Shown here in pieces: positions 35,645 to 44,347 of a stretch of 64,000 nucleotides of DNA. Source of the stretch: Haloplanus sp. CK5-1 (lineage in GTDB: Archaea > Halobacteriota > Halobacteria > Halobacteriales > Haloferacaceae). Location: contig NZ_CP147505.1 in assembly GCF_037201915.1 (NCBI RefSeq), positions 1,054,001-1,118,000 of the forward strand. Direction: 5' to 3'. The notes below the pieces were generated by a model. It saw only the letters and a program-made list of their open reading frames with translations. It ran no database searches and was not told the origin of the DNA. The first letter of the stretch is position 1, and every line of letters starts with the position of its first letter. The position numbers and the translations under genes are program-made.

Positions 35645-36784
35645 CTACTCGGGCTCCGTCTCCGCCTCGGGGTCGCTGCCGGCCCCCTCGTCGGCGTCTT
35701 GCATCACTTCGTTGGCGCTCTTGATGTCCGTCCCCGCCCCCGACTTGATCGCCTCGGCCTCCTGTTCGAGTTCCTCGACGTCCATCTCGGCGGCCTCGTC
35801 GATCTGGCCGAGGATCTCCTCGATGTCGTCGAGGCCGATGAGTTCGCGGGTTTCGTCGTCGAACTCCAGCGAATCGAGGGCCGCGGAATCCTGCACGTCG
35901 CTGCCCGTGAGTTGCTTGCCGTAGCGACCGACGAGCGACGTGAGTTCCTGCGGGAGGACGAACGTCGTCGACTCGCCCTGCCCGATGCGTTCGAGCGTCT
36001 CCATCCCCTTGTCGATGACTGCGCGTTCGCCCATCGACTCGGCGGATTTCGCTCGCAACACCGTCGAGATGGCGTCGCCCTGTGCCTCGAGGATCTGGCT
36101 CTGCTTCTCCCCTTGGGCGCGGATGATGTTCGACTGCTTCTCGCCCTGTGCGCTCTCGACGGCGCTCCGGCGTTCACCCTGCGCTTCGAGGATCATCGCC
36201 CGGCGGCGACGCTCCGCGGAGGTCTGTTGCTCCATCGCCTGCTGGACGTCCTTCGAGGGGTTGACCTCGCGGACCTCGACTGACTCCACGCGGACGCCCC
36301 ACTCGTCGGTTGGTTCGTCGAGTTCCTCGCGGATGCGCGCGTTGATCTCGTTGCGCTTGTTCAGCGTGTCGTCGAGTTCCATGTCGCCCAGCACCGCCCG
36401 AAGCGTCGTCTGGGCGAGGTTCGACACCGCCATCTTGTAGTTGTCCACCTCGAGGAACGCCTTCTTGGCGTCCATCACCTTGATGTAGACGACGGCGTCG
36501 GCGGTCACGGGCGAGTTGTCCCGCGTGATCGCCTCCTGTCGCGGCACGTCGAGGGTCTGGGTCCGCATGTCGAAGGAGTACGTCCGCGAGACGAACGGCG
36601 GGATGAACGTGATACCCGGTTCGAGTAGTCGTCGGTACTCGCCGAACACCGTCAGCGCCTTCTTCTCGTAGGCGTCGACGATTTCGACCATCTGGTAGAC
36701 GGTGACGATGGCGAGGATCAGGACGAGTAGCCCGACGAACAGCGATCCGAACGGGAGACCGAGTTGGAGTACGGCGGGGTCCAT
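35645..36784 (-). CDS. SPFH/Band 7 (stomatin-like) membrane protein
   Basis: A 379-residue protein. One membrane helix at about residues 14-35, then a Band 7/PHB domain (YEKKALTVFGEYRRLLEPGITFIPPF to VRVESVEVREV), then a long helical section with repeated EAQGE/RAQGEKQS units, and an acidic C-terminal tail. Such proteins form membrane microdomain scaffolds and often work with a NfeD protease; none is seen nearby. It has its own TATA box at 36809-36816. Confidence 0.9.
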   Translation of the reverse strand: MDPAVLQLGLPFGSLFVGLLVLILAIVTVYQMVEIVDAYEKKALTVFGEYRRLLEPGITFIPPFVSRTYSFDMRTQTLDVPRQEAITRDNSPVTADAVVYIKVMDAKKAFLEVDNYKMAVSNLAQTTLRAVLGDMELDDTLNKRNEINARIREELDEPTDEWGVRVESVEVREVNPSKDVQQAMEQQTSAERRRRAMILEAQGERRSAVESAQGEKQSNIIRAQGEKQSQILEAQGDAISTVLRAKSAESMGERAVIDKGMETLERIGQGESTTFVLPQELTSLVGRYGKQLTGSDVQDSAALDSLEFDDETRELIGLDDIEEILGQIDEAAEMDVEELEQEAEAIKSGAGTDIKSANEVMQDADEGAGSDPEAETEPE

Positions 36785-36808
36785 GCCGGAGCATTAGGCT
36801 GTCGGTGG

Positions 36809-36816
36809 CATAAGGG
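36809..36816 (-). promoter_or_regulatory. TATA box for the SPFH gene
   Basis: On the minus strand CCCTTATG lies 25-32 bases before the ATG at 36784. Confidence 0.6.
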
Positions 36817-36832
36817 TTCTCACGCCACCCGT

Positions 36833-37390
36833 TCACGACCAGTCGTCGACTTCCTCGACCCGCTTGCCGGTCGCCTTCGGGATCACCCGCCGATCCGCGT
36901 TCGCCCACTCACGGTCGAGTTCCCGCCCCTCGAACAGACGGTCCAGAAAGACCGCCAGCGCCGCAACCTCGGAGTGGGGCTGGTTCGTCACGCCCACGTT
37001 CCAGTCGGCGCGGTCGTACACCTCGAAGTCGACCTTCCCCGCCCCGACGACGAGTAGGAGGGGGTCGCCCCCGTCGCCACCATCGAATCGCTCCCTGATC
37101 GCCCCCGTGACCGACTCGACCGGTTCGCCGTACATCGTGAGGTGGACGACCGCCCCATCCCAGTCGCGCAGCACCGGCCGCCACGCGTCGGTCACCGTCA
37201 CGTCGAACGGGCCGCCGAAGCGGTCGGTGATGTCCGCGACCGTCTCGCGGGCCTGCGTCGCCTCGCCGACGAGGATCGCTCGATCGGCACCGAGCGCCCG
37301 CGCCGTCAGGGCGACGTGTGTCGTCATGCGGTCGTCGCGGCCGGGGCGGTGGCCCAGTCGTAACACGACGACTTCGGCGGAGTTCTGCAT
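36833..37390 (-). CDS. trm56: tRNA (cytidine(56)-2'-O)-methyltransferase
   Basis: A 185-residue SPOUT-type methyltransferase (aTrm56) that methylates the ribose of C56 in the T-loop of tRNA. The N-terminus VVLRLGHRPGRDDRMTTHVALTARALGA and the knot region NVGVTNQPHSEVAALAVFLDRL match the family. An in-frame open region runs upstream to 37702, but the ATG at 37390 fits family length and avoids overlap with the divergent epimerase gene. Confidence 0.92.
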   Translation of the reverse strand: MQNSAEVVVLRLGHRPGRDDRMTTHVALTARALGADRAILVGEATQARETVADITDRFGGPFDVTVTDAWRPVLRDWDGAVVHLTMYGEPVESVTGAIRERFDGGDGGDPLLLVVGAGKVDFEVYDRADWNVGVTNQPHSEVAALAVFLDRLFEGRELDREWANADRRVIPKATGKRVEEVDDWS

Positions 37391-37502
37391 GTCCCGAGCG
37401 AGGGCGTCGAGTGGGTAACGGCTTTCGGATCGCGGGACGGGGGACACGGCGCGGGACGGCCGGATCGCAACACACTTGCGCCGCGTGGGACAGGTGAACG
37501 GC

Positions 37503-38432
37503 ATGGATCTCTCGGATCGGCGCGTGGTCGTCACCGGCGGGGCGGGTCTCATCGGCTCGCACCTCGCCGCCCGACTCGCGGACGACAACGACGTGATCGT
37601 CGCCGACGACTGCTCGAAGGGCGAACCGGACCGGGTCCCCGACGACGCCACCCTCGTCGAGACGGACGTGACCGACCCCGACGACGTGGCCGAGGTGGTC
37701 ACCGAGGACGTCGACGTCGTCTTCCACCTCGCGGCCTACACCGACACGAACTACGCCGACCCCCGTCGGCTGTTCGAGGAGAACACCGAGATGACGTACA
37801 ACCTGCTCGAACGCGCCGCCGAGGTGGACGTCGATGGCTTCGTCTTCACCTCTTCCTCGACCGTCTACGGCGAGGCGCCCCGCCCGACCCCCGAGGACTA
37901 CGCCCCCCTCGAACCGATCAGCGAGTACGGTGCGAGCAAACTCGCCGACGAGGGACTGGTGTCGACGTACGCCCACGCCCACGGCGTGCAGTCGTGGACC
38001 TTCCGTTTCGCCAACATCGTCGGCCCGCGCCAGCGGGGGAACGTGATCCCCGACTTCGTCGAGAAACTCCTCGACGACCCGGAGACGCTCACCATCCTCG
38101 GCGACGGCCGACAGGAGAAGTCCTACCTCCACGTCGAGGACTGCGTCGACGCCATCTGTCACGTCGTCGAACGCGCGGACGCGGATCTGAACACCTACAA
38201 CCTCGGGTCGCGGACCACGACGTCGGTCAATCGCATCGCGGACATCGTGAGCGAGGAGATGGGCCTCGATCCGGACTACGAGTACACGGGCGGTGACCGT
38301 GGGTGGACCGGCGACGTGCCGAAGATGCGCCTCTCGATCGAGAAACTCGCGGCGCTGGGCTGGGAGCCACCGGAGTCGAGCGACGACGCCGTCCGCCGGG
38401 CGGCCCGGCAGTTGATCGACGAACTCGCATAG
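37503..38432 (+). CDS. NAD-dependent sugar-nucleotide epimerase/dehydratase
   Basis: A 309-residue extended SDR. The NAD motif is GGAGLIGSHL (about residues 13-22), the active-site Ser region is FTSSSTVYGEA and the Tyr-Lys pair is YGASK. C-terminal sugar-binding parts are conserved. Probably a UDP-glucose 4-epimerase or dTDP-glucose dehydratase relative acting in surface glycan synthesis, in keeping with the two glycosyltransferases 1.3 kb further on. The precise substrate is not decided by the sequence. Confidence 0.88.
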   Translation: MDLSDRRVVVTGGAGLIGSHLAARLADDNDVIVADDCSKGEPDRVPDDATLVETDVTDPDDVAEVVTEDVDVVFHLAAYTDTNYADPRRLFEENTEMTYNLLERAAEVDVDGFVFTSSSTVYGEAPRPTPEDYAPLEPISEYGASKLADEGLVSTYAHAHGVQSWTFRFANIVGPRQRGNVIPDFVEKLLDDPETLTILGDGRQEKSYLHVEDCVDAICHVVERADADLNTYNLGSRTTTSVNRIADIVSEEMGLDPDYEYTGGDRGWTGDVPKMRLSIEKLAALGWEPPESSDDAVRRAARQLIDELA

Positions 38433-38467
38433 ACACGCCTTTACTCGCCGCCCCCGACGATTCGGGT

Positions 38468-39235
38468 GTGCAGATCGTCGGCTACGACACGGTCGACGCC
38501 GGCCTCCTCCTGAGCGACGCCACCGACGGTTCGGGGGACGCCGTCGGCGTCGAGTACGTCCCTCTCGACCCCGGGACGACCCTCGACTACCGCCTCGGCG
38601 ACCGCCGCTGTGCGGGCGTCGTGACCGACGACGGTCACCGACCCTGCGACGCCGCCGCCGCTCCCCACTGTCCGGTCCACGACTCGACGTGGGTCTGTGC
38701 CCGGTGCACCGGAACCTGTCTCAAAGACGAGATGGACTGCTTCGACGACCACGCCGTCTACCTCGCGGCGTTCGCGCCGGACACGTTCAAGGTCGGCGTC
38801 ACGAAACGCCATCGCTTGGAGACGCGGCTCCGCGAACAGGGTGCCGACCGCGGCGCGCACGTCCGGACCGTCGAGAACGGCCGGATCGCCCGCGAAATCG
38901 AGGCTGGATTGGCCGGATGGATACCGGACCGGGTTCGGATACCGACCAAGCGGGCGGGCCTCGGTCGATCGGTCGACGAAGCGGCGTGGGAGGCGTTGCT
39001 CGACGACTTCGACCCCATCGAGACGTTCGACTTCGACTACGGCCTCGACCTGTCGGAGCGCCCCGTTGCGGAGACGCTGGCGAGCGGCCGGATCCGGGGG
39101 GCGAAGGGTCGGTTGCTCGTCCTCGACCTCGCTGGCAGCACCTACGCCGTCGACCTGCGTGCTCTGGTCGGCTACGAGGTCCGGACCGGTGGCACCGACC
39201 GTCGCCTCCAGTCGAGCCTCGGCGCGTTCGGGTAG
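38468..39235 (+). CDS. DUF2797 protein with GIY-YIG-like segment
   Basis: A 255-residue protein from a GTG start. A Cys/His-rich N-terminal region (HCPVHDSTWVCARCTGTC, about residues 63-80) likely binds zinc. The next segment, VYLAAFAPDTFKVGVTKRHRLETRLREQGA, resembles a GIY-YIG nuclease core, a known feature of DUF2797. Whether it cuts DNA is unknown. Confidence 0.8.
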   Translation: MQIVGYDTVDAGLLLSDATDGSGDAVGVEYVPLDPGTTLDYRLGDRRCAGVVTDDGHRPCDAAAAPHCPVHDSTWVCARCTGTCLKDEMDCFDDHAVYLAAFAPDTFKVGVTKRHRLETRLREQGADRGAHVRTVENGRIAREIEAGLAGWIPDRVRIPTKRAGLGRSVDEAAWEALLDDFDPIETFDFDYGLDLSERPVAETLASGRIRGAKGRLLVLDLAGSTYAVDLRALVGYEVRTGGTDRRLQSSLGAFG

Positions 39236-39274
39236 ACGACAACCCTTTTCGGCGTGGCTTTCGAACCCGTTCCC

Positions 39275-39709
39275 ATGGCAGACGACGACACCGGCGACGA
39301 GTCAGAGACCGCAGGGAGCGACCCCGACGTGAGCGAGGGCGAGACCGAGGCCGAGGAGAAGTCCTTCCGCGAGCGCGTCGAGGAGATCCGCGAGCGTCGC
39401 GCCGAGGAGCGTGAGGAGGGTGAACGCCCCGACCCCGAGGAGATGATGGGTGGCGGCGAGGGCGGCAACCCCTTCGCACAGATGATGAGCGGCATGATGG
39501 GCGGCGGCGGCGGCCCGCCGGGTATGGGCGGCGGCGGTGGCCCGCCGGGGATGGGTGGCGGTGGCGGCCCGCCGGGGATGGGCGGCGGTCGTGAAGAGGA
39601 GTCGGTCGGCAACGAGGAACTCGTTCGCGAGGTCCGACAGCTCCGGGACGAGGTTCGCGACGCGACCCGACAGCTACAGCGGATCGCCCAGGCCATCGAA
39701 GACGACTGA
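39275..39709 (+). CDS. Acidic protein with Gly-Pro-Met repeats and coiled coil
   Basis: A 144-residue protein of unknown function. Residues 15-62 are highly charged and helical (EEIRERRAEEREEGERP). Residues 65-107 are low complexity with three tandem copies of a GGGGPPGMG unit. Residues 110-144 form a helix (LVREVRQLRDEVRDATRQLQRIAQAIE). No membrane segment. The repeat DNA is near identical at the nucleotide level, so it may vary in copy number between strains. Confidence 0.72.
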   Translation: MADDDTGDESETAGSDPDVSEGETEAEEKSFRERVEEIRERRAEEREEGERPDPEEMMGGGEGGNPFAQMMSGMMGGGGGPPGMGGGGGPPGMGGGGGPPGMGGGREEESVGNEELVREVRQLRDEVRDATRQLQRIAQAIEDD

Positions 39710-39721
39710 TCGAGCGGTCTC

Positions 39722-40825
39722 TTACTCCGCGACGCGGTCGTACACCTCGGCGACTCGGTCGACCGCTCGGCCGACGCCGTGGTCTTCCCGGCGCGCGAGG
39801 CAGGCCTCCGACAGCGACGCTCGGTCGTCGAGCGCCCGTTCTATCGATTCCCGGAGCGATTCGGCGTCGCCCGTCTCGAAGTGGTAGCCGGTGACTCCAT
39901 CGAGGACGGTGTCGGCGAGTGCGCCCTCGTCGGCTCCGACGACCGGCGTTCCGCAGGCGTTGGCCTCCAGCGCGACGAGCCCCTGTGTCTCGACCGGACT
40001 CGGGAAGACGAAGAGGTCGAGCGCGCTGTAGAACGCGGGGAGCTCGTCGCGGTCGAGGAACCCCAGAAAGTGGGTGTCGACCCCGCGAGCCTCGGCGCGT
40101 GCCTCCAACTCCTCTCGGGCCGGCCCGTCGCCGCCGAAGACGACCGTCGCGTCGAGGCCCGCGGCGGCGTCGACGATGTCGGCGAGTCGCTTCTCGTAGC
40201 CGTGGCGGCCGGTGTATCCGATCAGCGGCCGGTCGTCGAGTCCGTGCCGCGCCCGGAACGCGTCGGTGTCGACCGGCCGGAACCGGTCGGTGTCGATGCC
40301 GTTCGGGACGACGGTGACGGGTGTCGAGACGCCGACCTCCTCTCGGAGGTGGGTCCCGGTCGCTTCGCTCGGCGCGAGGACGGCGTCCGCGTGGTCGAGA
40401 AACCAGCGCTCGTACCGCTCGCTCACGCCCTCGACGATCCGTTCGACCGTCTCGCCGGGCGCGACGTAGTCGGCGTACTCCGCGGAGGGCGTGTGGTACG
40501 ACGCGACCAGCGGCCGGTCGTGTTTTCGAGCCAGCCACAGTCCAGCGAGACCGACCGCGAAGGGCGTGTGGGCGTGGACGACGTCGACGTCCCGGACCCG
40601 TCGCGGGACCCACGGGACGCCGAGCCGAAATCCCGGATAGAAGGGAAAGGGGAGGCTCCGAACGGGGTACTCGCCGGCACGGGGGGCGTAGCCGTCGGTC
40701 CGCGGGTAGACCACGTCCATCCGACCGCCGCGCTCCGCCCAGCAGTCGCGCCACGATTTGACGGTGTAGGTGACGCCGTTGACGGTCGGGAGGTAGGTGT
40801 CGGTGAAGGCGGCGACCGAACGCAT
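39722..40825 (-). CDS. GT4-family glycosyltransferase
   Basis: A 367-residue GT-B enzyme. The acceptor side starts with FTDTYLPTVNGVTYTV; the donor side has VVPNGIDTDRFRPVD, a GYTGRHGYEKR motif and the ETQGLVALEANACGTPVVGAD signature of GT4 retaining transferases. It belongs to the mannosyl/glucosyl transferases for glycolipids or surface glycans. Co-directional with a second GT4 gene 25 bases upstream. Confidence 0.9.
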   Translation of the reverse strand: MRSVAAFTDTYLPTVNGVTYTVKSWRDCWAERGGRMDVVYPRTDGYAPRAGEYPVRSLPFPFYPGFRLGVPWVPRRVRDVDVVHAHTPFAVGLAGLWLARKHDRPLVASYHTPSAEYADYVAPGETVERIVEGVSERYERWFLDHADAVLAPSEATGTHLREEVGVSTPVTVVPNGIDTDRFRPVDTDAFRARHGLDDRPLIGYTGRHGYEKRLADIVDAAAGLDATVVFGGDGPAREELEARAEARGVDTHFLGFLDRDELPAFYSALDLFVFPSPVETQGLVALEANACGTPVVGADEGALADTVLDGVTGYHFETGDAESLRESIERALDDRASLSEACLARREDHGVGRAVDRVAEVYDRVAE

Positions 40826-40849
40826 TGCCTCCGGTTCGACGAGGAGGGG

Positions 40850-41926
40850 TTAATCGTTTGTGACTTCGCACTCGCTCCGCTCCCCGACCCGCCGGTACGC
40901 CGCGACGAGCCTCTCGCCGACCCGATCCAGCGAGTGCTCGGCCGCCGTCTCGCGTGCATTCTCGCCTAACCGCTCGCGCAGGTCGGGGTCGGTCGCCAAC
41001 AGATCCAGCGCGTCGCGGAACTCGGCGCGGGTCGAACACTTGAGACAGTCGTGGCCGTCGGTGTAGAACTCCTCGAAGACGGGGATATCCCGCAGGACGA
41101 CCGGCTTGCCACAGGCCATCGCCTCCAGTACCGCGATGCCCTGATTCTCCGCCTTGGTCGGGAAGCAGTAGACGTCGCCGGCGGCGAAGGCTCCCCGCTT
41201 GTCGTCGACCCAGCCGGTGAAGGTGACGTTCTCGGGGGGATCGGTCGTCCACCGCCGCACCGCCTCGGAGGCCTGCGGTCCCGTGTCGTAGGGACCGAAC
41301 CACGCGAACTCGTAGTCGGTCTCCTCGGCGAGCCGACAGAACGTCGAGAGGCCCTTGCGCTCGAAGACGTTGCCGACGCTGAACACCACCAGCCCGTCGA
41401 GGTCGAACCGCTCGCGGTACTCCCCGCGGAGGGACTCGAACCCCGCCAGCGACGCGGTGTCGACGCCGTTGGTGATCGGTCGGATCGGCGCGTCCACGGG
41501 GTAGGATTCGAGGACCCGTTTCGTGTACGCGCTCGGACAGAGGACGAGGTCGGCCTGTGAGTAGAACCACCGCAGATAGCGCCCGAGCGGTCCGGCGAGG
41601 TGGGTCGAGCCCCGGAAACTCTCGGCGAAGTCCTCGCGGGTGACGTGGGCGTGGAGGACAAGCGGCGTGTCGGTCCGCTTGGCGTGGCGGGCCACGGCGA
41701 CGGTCCCCGGCCCGATCATGTTGCAGTGGGCAACGTCGTACTCGCGGAACGCGCCCCGTCCCCGGAGGCCGGCGGCGAGTGCCCGCGGCGGCGACTCGCC
41801 CCGCCAGGGCGACGTGATCACGGACACGTCGGTCGTCGACAGGGCGGCGCGTTGCTGGTCGGCTGCGGTCCCGATCCCGCTCCGGTCGAGGCGCCCCTCG
41901 AGTTCGAGGTAGTTCAACACCCGCAC
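40850..41926 (-). CDS. GT4-family glycosyltransferase
   Basis: A 358-residue GT-B enzyme with ITNGVDTASLAGFE, VGNVFERKGLSTF and ENQGIAVLEAMACGKPVVLRD, the GT4 donor site. I prefer the GTG at 41926 (VRVLNYLELEGRLDRSGIG), where family similarity seems to begin. A longer version from ATG 42031 is open but would start inside the start codon of the divergent rnp4 gene. Together with the other GT4 and the epimerase it probably makes a surface glycan or glycolipid. Confidence 0.86.
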   Translation of the reverse strand: MRVLNYLELEGRLDRSGIGTAADQQRAALSTTDVSVITSPWRGESPPRALAAGLRGRGAFREYDVAHCNMIGPGTVAVARHAKRTDTPLVLHAHVTREDFAESFRGSTHLAGPLGRYLRWFYSQADLVLCPSAYTKRVLESYPVDAPIRPITNGVDTASLAGFESLRGEYRERFDLDGLVVFSVGNVFERKGLSTFCRLAEETDYEFAWFGPYDTGPQASEAVRRWTTDPPENVTFTGWVDDKRGAFAAGDVYCFPTKAENQGIAVLEAMACGKPVVLRDIPVFEEFYTDGHDCLKCSTRAEFRDALDLLATDPDLRERLGENARETAAEHSLDRVGERLVAAYRRVGERSECEVTND

Positions 41927-42029
41927 GCCGGCCGGTTGCGCGGTGACCGTCTTGATGCTACCGATACGCCACACCGGTCGCGGCACTCGTTGTCGGAAGG
42001 CCTTTGCCACCCCGCGGCGGCGTTCGTCC

Positions 42030-42305
42030 ATGGGCATCGCTGCCGAGCGGATCGATCGGCTGGCCGCGCTCGCCCGCGCCGCGGCCGCCGAGGGCGACGA
42101 CGACCGCTCCCGGGAGTACGTCCGCCTCGCCCGTCGGATCGCCGAGCGAAACCGCCTCTCGCTCCCGAAGGGGTTCCGCCGGTTCACCTGCGACGACTGT
42201 GACGTCTACCGTCGGCCCGGCCGGAACGCTCGCGTCAGACTCGCCGACGGCCACGTGGTCGTCCGGTGTGACTGCGGTGCGACGGCCCGCTATCCCTACG
42301 ATTGA
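42030..42305 (+). CDS. rnp4: Ribonuclease P protein component 4 (Rpp21)
   Basis: A 91-residue protein of archaeal RNase P, which trims the 5' end of pre-tRNA. The N-terminal helices (ERIDRLAALARAAAAEGDDDRSREYVRLARRIAERNR) and the zinc ribbon (CDDC then CDC, about residues 51-54 and 82-84) match Rpp21. It precedes a YhbY RNA-binding protein and an MscS channel, all on the plus strand. Confidence 0.92.
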   Translation: MGIAAERIDRLAALARAAAAEGDDDRSREYVRLARRIAERNRLSLPKGFRRFTCDDCDVYRRPGRNARVRLADGHVVVRCDCGATARYPYD

Positions 42306-42327
42306 GCGGCTGCCGAACCCCACGGTT

Positions 42328-42337
42328 GATATAAACT
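42328..42337 (+). promoter_or_regulatory. TATA box for the YhbY gene
   Basis: TGATATAAAC, an AT island in the spacer after rnp4, ends 30 bases before the ATG at 42367. Confidence 0.6.
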
Positions 42338-42366
42338 TTCAAACCGATTCGGGTTCTGTGACGGGT

Positions 42367-42615
42367 ATGGATACGCAAGCGCTCAGAAAGCGGGCCCACG
42401 ACCTCGACGTGACGGTCTGGGTCGGGAAGGCCGGCGTCGACGCCGTCGTCGACGAGCTCGACGGACAGTTGCGGGACCGTGATCTGGTGAAGGTGAAGTT
42501 CCTGCGGGCGGCCCGCGGCGGGACCGACGTGGAGACGCTGGCGGCAGATCTGGCCGAGCGAACCGACGCGACCGTCGTCGAGACCCGCGGTAACACCGCA
42601 GTGCTGTATCGATGA
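42367..42615 (+). CDS. YhbY/CRM-domain RNA-binding protein
   Basis: An 82-residue single CRM domain: RKRAHDLDVTVWVGKAGVD at the N-terminus and LVKVKFLRAARGG then RGNTAVLYR at the end. In bacteria the family binds the pre-50S ribosome; the neighbouring rnp4 fits an RNA-processing role. Its stop overlaps the MscS ATG by 4 bases. Confidence 0.9.
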   Translation: MDTQALRKRAHDLDVTVWVGKAGVDAVVDELDGQLRDRDLVKVKFLRAARGGTDVETLAADLAERTDATVVETRGNTAVLYR

Positions 42616-43508
42616 GTACGCTCCCGCTCCAGGCCGATGGGGGCGGTGCGATCGCCCGGTTTCTCGGGGCGAACGGTATCCCCTACGCCGAGTCGCTCGG
42701 TGCCGCCGTCTCCTTTCTGATCGCGCTACTGGTCGTCTACTTCGTCGGTCGTCTCGTCCTCATCCCCGTCCTCGACCGGGTGATGGACGCCCGGGGGCTG
42801 GAGATTCACGCCCGCCAGCCGCTCCGGAAACTCGCCTTGGCGATCGTCGTCTTCGCCGGCGTCGCCATCGCCTTCGGCTTCGCTGGCTACGGCAACTTCC
42901 TCCAGTCGCTCGCGACGGTGGCGGCGGCTGCGACGCTCGCCATCGGCCTCGCGATGCAGGACGTCCTCGCAAACTTCGTGGCCGGCATCTTCATCTTCAC
43001 CGACAAACCGTTCAAGATCGGCGACTGGATCGAGTGGGACGGCAACTCCGGTATCGTCGAGGACATCAGTTTCCGGGTCACCCGAGTTCGAACCTTCGAC
43101 AACGAACTGCTGACCGTCCCCAACTCCCAACTCACCGACGGCGTCATCAAGAACCCGGTCGCCAAGGGCCAACTCCGACTGCAAGTCCCCTTCGGTATCG
43201 GCTACGACGACGACATCGAGCGGGCGAACGAGATCATCCTCGAGGAGGCTCACGCTCACCCCGAAATCCTCGAGAACCCCGCACCGTCGGTCCGCCTGAC
43301 CGAACTCGGGGACTCGTCGGTCGTGCTCAAATCACGGGTCTGGATCGACGACCCGAGCCGAGCCGACTTCGTCAAGACCCGCGGGGAGTACGTCACCGCG
43401 GTCAAGGAGCGCTTCGACGAGGAGGACATCAACATCCCCTACCCGAACCGGACGCTCGGTGGATCGCTCGAACTCGACGGCGTCACCGCCGAGACGCTGT
43501 CCGACTAG
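42612..43508 (+). CDS. Small-conductance mechanosensitive channel, MscS family
   Basis: A 298-residue protein with three predicted membrane helices at about residues 25-50, 75-95 and 98-125, the last being the pore helix (TVAAAATLAIGLAMQDVLANFVAGIFIF). The soluble MscS beta domain follows (IGDWIEWDGNSGIVEDISFRVT). It releases solutes on hypo-osmotic shock, important in salt habitats. Translationally coupled to the yhbY gene. Confidence 0.92.
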   Translation: MSTLPLQADGGGAIARFLGANGIPYAESLGAAVSFLIALLVVYFVGRLVLIPVLDRVMDARGLEIHARQPLRKLALAIVVFAGVAIAFGFAGYGNFLQSLATVAAAATLAIGLAMQDVLANFVAGIFIFTDKPFKIGDWIEWDGNSGIVEDISFRVTRVRTFDNELLTVPNSQLTDGVIKNPVAKGQLRLQVPFGIGYDDDIERANEIILEEAHAHPEILENPAPSVRLTELGDSSVVLKSRVWIDDPSRADFVKTRGEYVTAVKERFDEEDINIPYPNRTLGGSLELDGVTAETLSD

Positions 43509-44308
43509 AGTTCGATCCGCTCGACCAACCCGCTCTCCTCTTTCGTGTTGATGGCGACGATGCGGACGTAGTCTTCGAGCATGGAGTCTTCGAGTTTCGC
43601 TTTCAGCAGGCCGTCGACTTGGTAGACGCCGGCGGCGTTCACCATCTCGATTTCGACGAGTACTCCCCGCTCCTCGCCTTCCTGTAGCGTGACGTTGCGG
43701 ATCGCCTGACTCGAGAGTGTGTTGATGCCCCGTCCCCCCTCCTCGTAGGGGATGCGCGACCGCCCGCGCTCCATGTCGAGGGCGTCGGCGACGCGGATGA
43801 CACCTGCCTCGCGGGTCAGGGGGTCCTCCTCGGTGTGGTGACAGAGGATGGCGTGGAGGATCTCGGCTTTCATCCGGACGACGCCCCCCGTGTCGTAGAA
43901 CTCGGCGAGCAGGCGGTCGAGGACGTCGGCCGCGAGCGGGATCGAGTAGTAGGGGTGACGGTCGCGGTGGACGACGTGGCCCACGTCGTGGAGGGTCGCC
44001 GCCAGGGCGACGACGACCGCCTCGTCGGCCTCGTCGAGGCCCTGGTCCGCTGCGCCGTTGAACGGAACGCCGGCCCGCTTCAGCAGTTCGTACAGGCGAA
44101 GCGCTCGGTTCCGGACGATTTCGATGTGCTTCGGACCGTGGTCGTTGTACCTCTTTCGTTTCACTGCGTTGACGTTCTGGGCGTCGAGATACGCCCGCAC
44201 CTCGGCGTCGTCGACGACGGTCGGGAGGATGCGGTTCAGTTTCTCGTCGGGGAAGGCGTGGGCGGCGTCGGGGTCGTACTCGCGGCCACCGCTGTCGTCG
44301 GAAGTCAC
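43505..44308 (-). CDS. HD-domain phosphohydrolase
   Basis: A 267-residue HD protein. Metal motif residues: His in DHGPKHIEIV, HDVGHVVHRDRHPYY (HD pair) and CHHTEEDP. A dimerising C-terminal domain (EIEMVNAAGVYQVDGLLKAKLE) is present. It may act on nucleotides such as dGTP or on (p)ppGpp-like molecules; the substrate is unknown. Overlaps mscS tail to tail by 4 bases. GTG start. Confidence 0.87.
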   Translation of the reverse strand: MTSDDSGGREYDPDAAHAFPDEKLNRILPTVVDDAEVRAYLDAQNVNAVKRKRYNDHGPKHIEIVRNRALRLYELLKRAGVPFNGAADQGLDEADEAVVVALAATLHDVGHVVHRDRHPYYSIPLAADVLDRLLAEFYDTGGVVRMKAEILHAILCHHTEEDPLTREAGVIRVADALDMERGRSRIPYEEGGRGINTLSSQAIRNVTLQEGEERGVLVEIEMVNAAGVYQVDGLLKAKLEDSMLEDYVRIVAINTKEESGLVERIEL

Positions 44309-44347
44309 ACCGTCACGTTGGTGCCCGACGCGAAAAAGGCCGCCGGG

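Noticed and set aside
39467-39594. CRISPR-like repeats
   Set aside because: The units are directly tandem with no spacers and in frame inside a protein gene.
38799-41570. Minus-strand open frame of 923 codons over the DUF2797 to glycosyltransferase region
   Set aside because: Arg/Pro/Gly-rich translation typical of an off-frame shadow in high-GC DNA; it crosses three supported genes.
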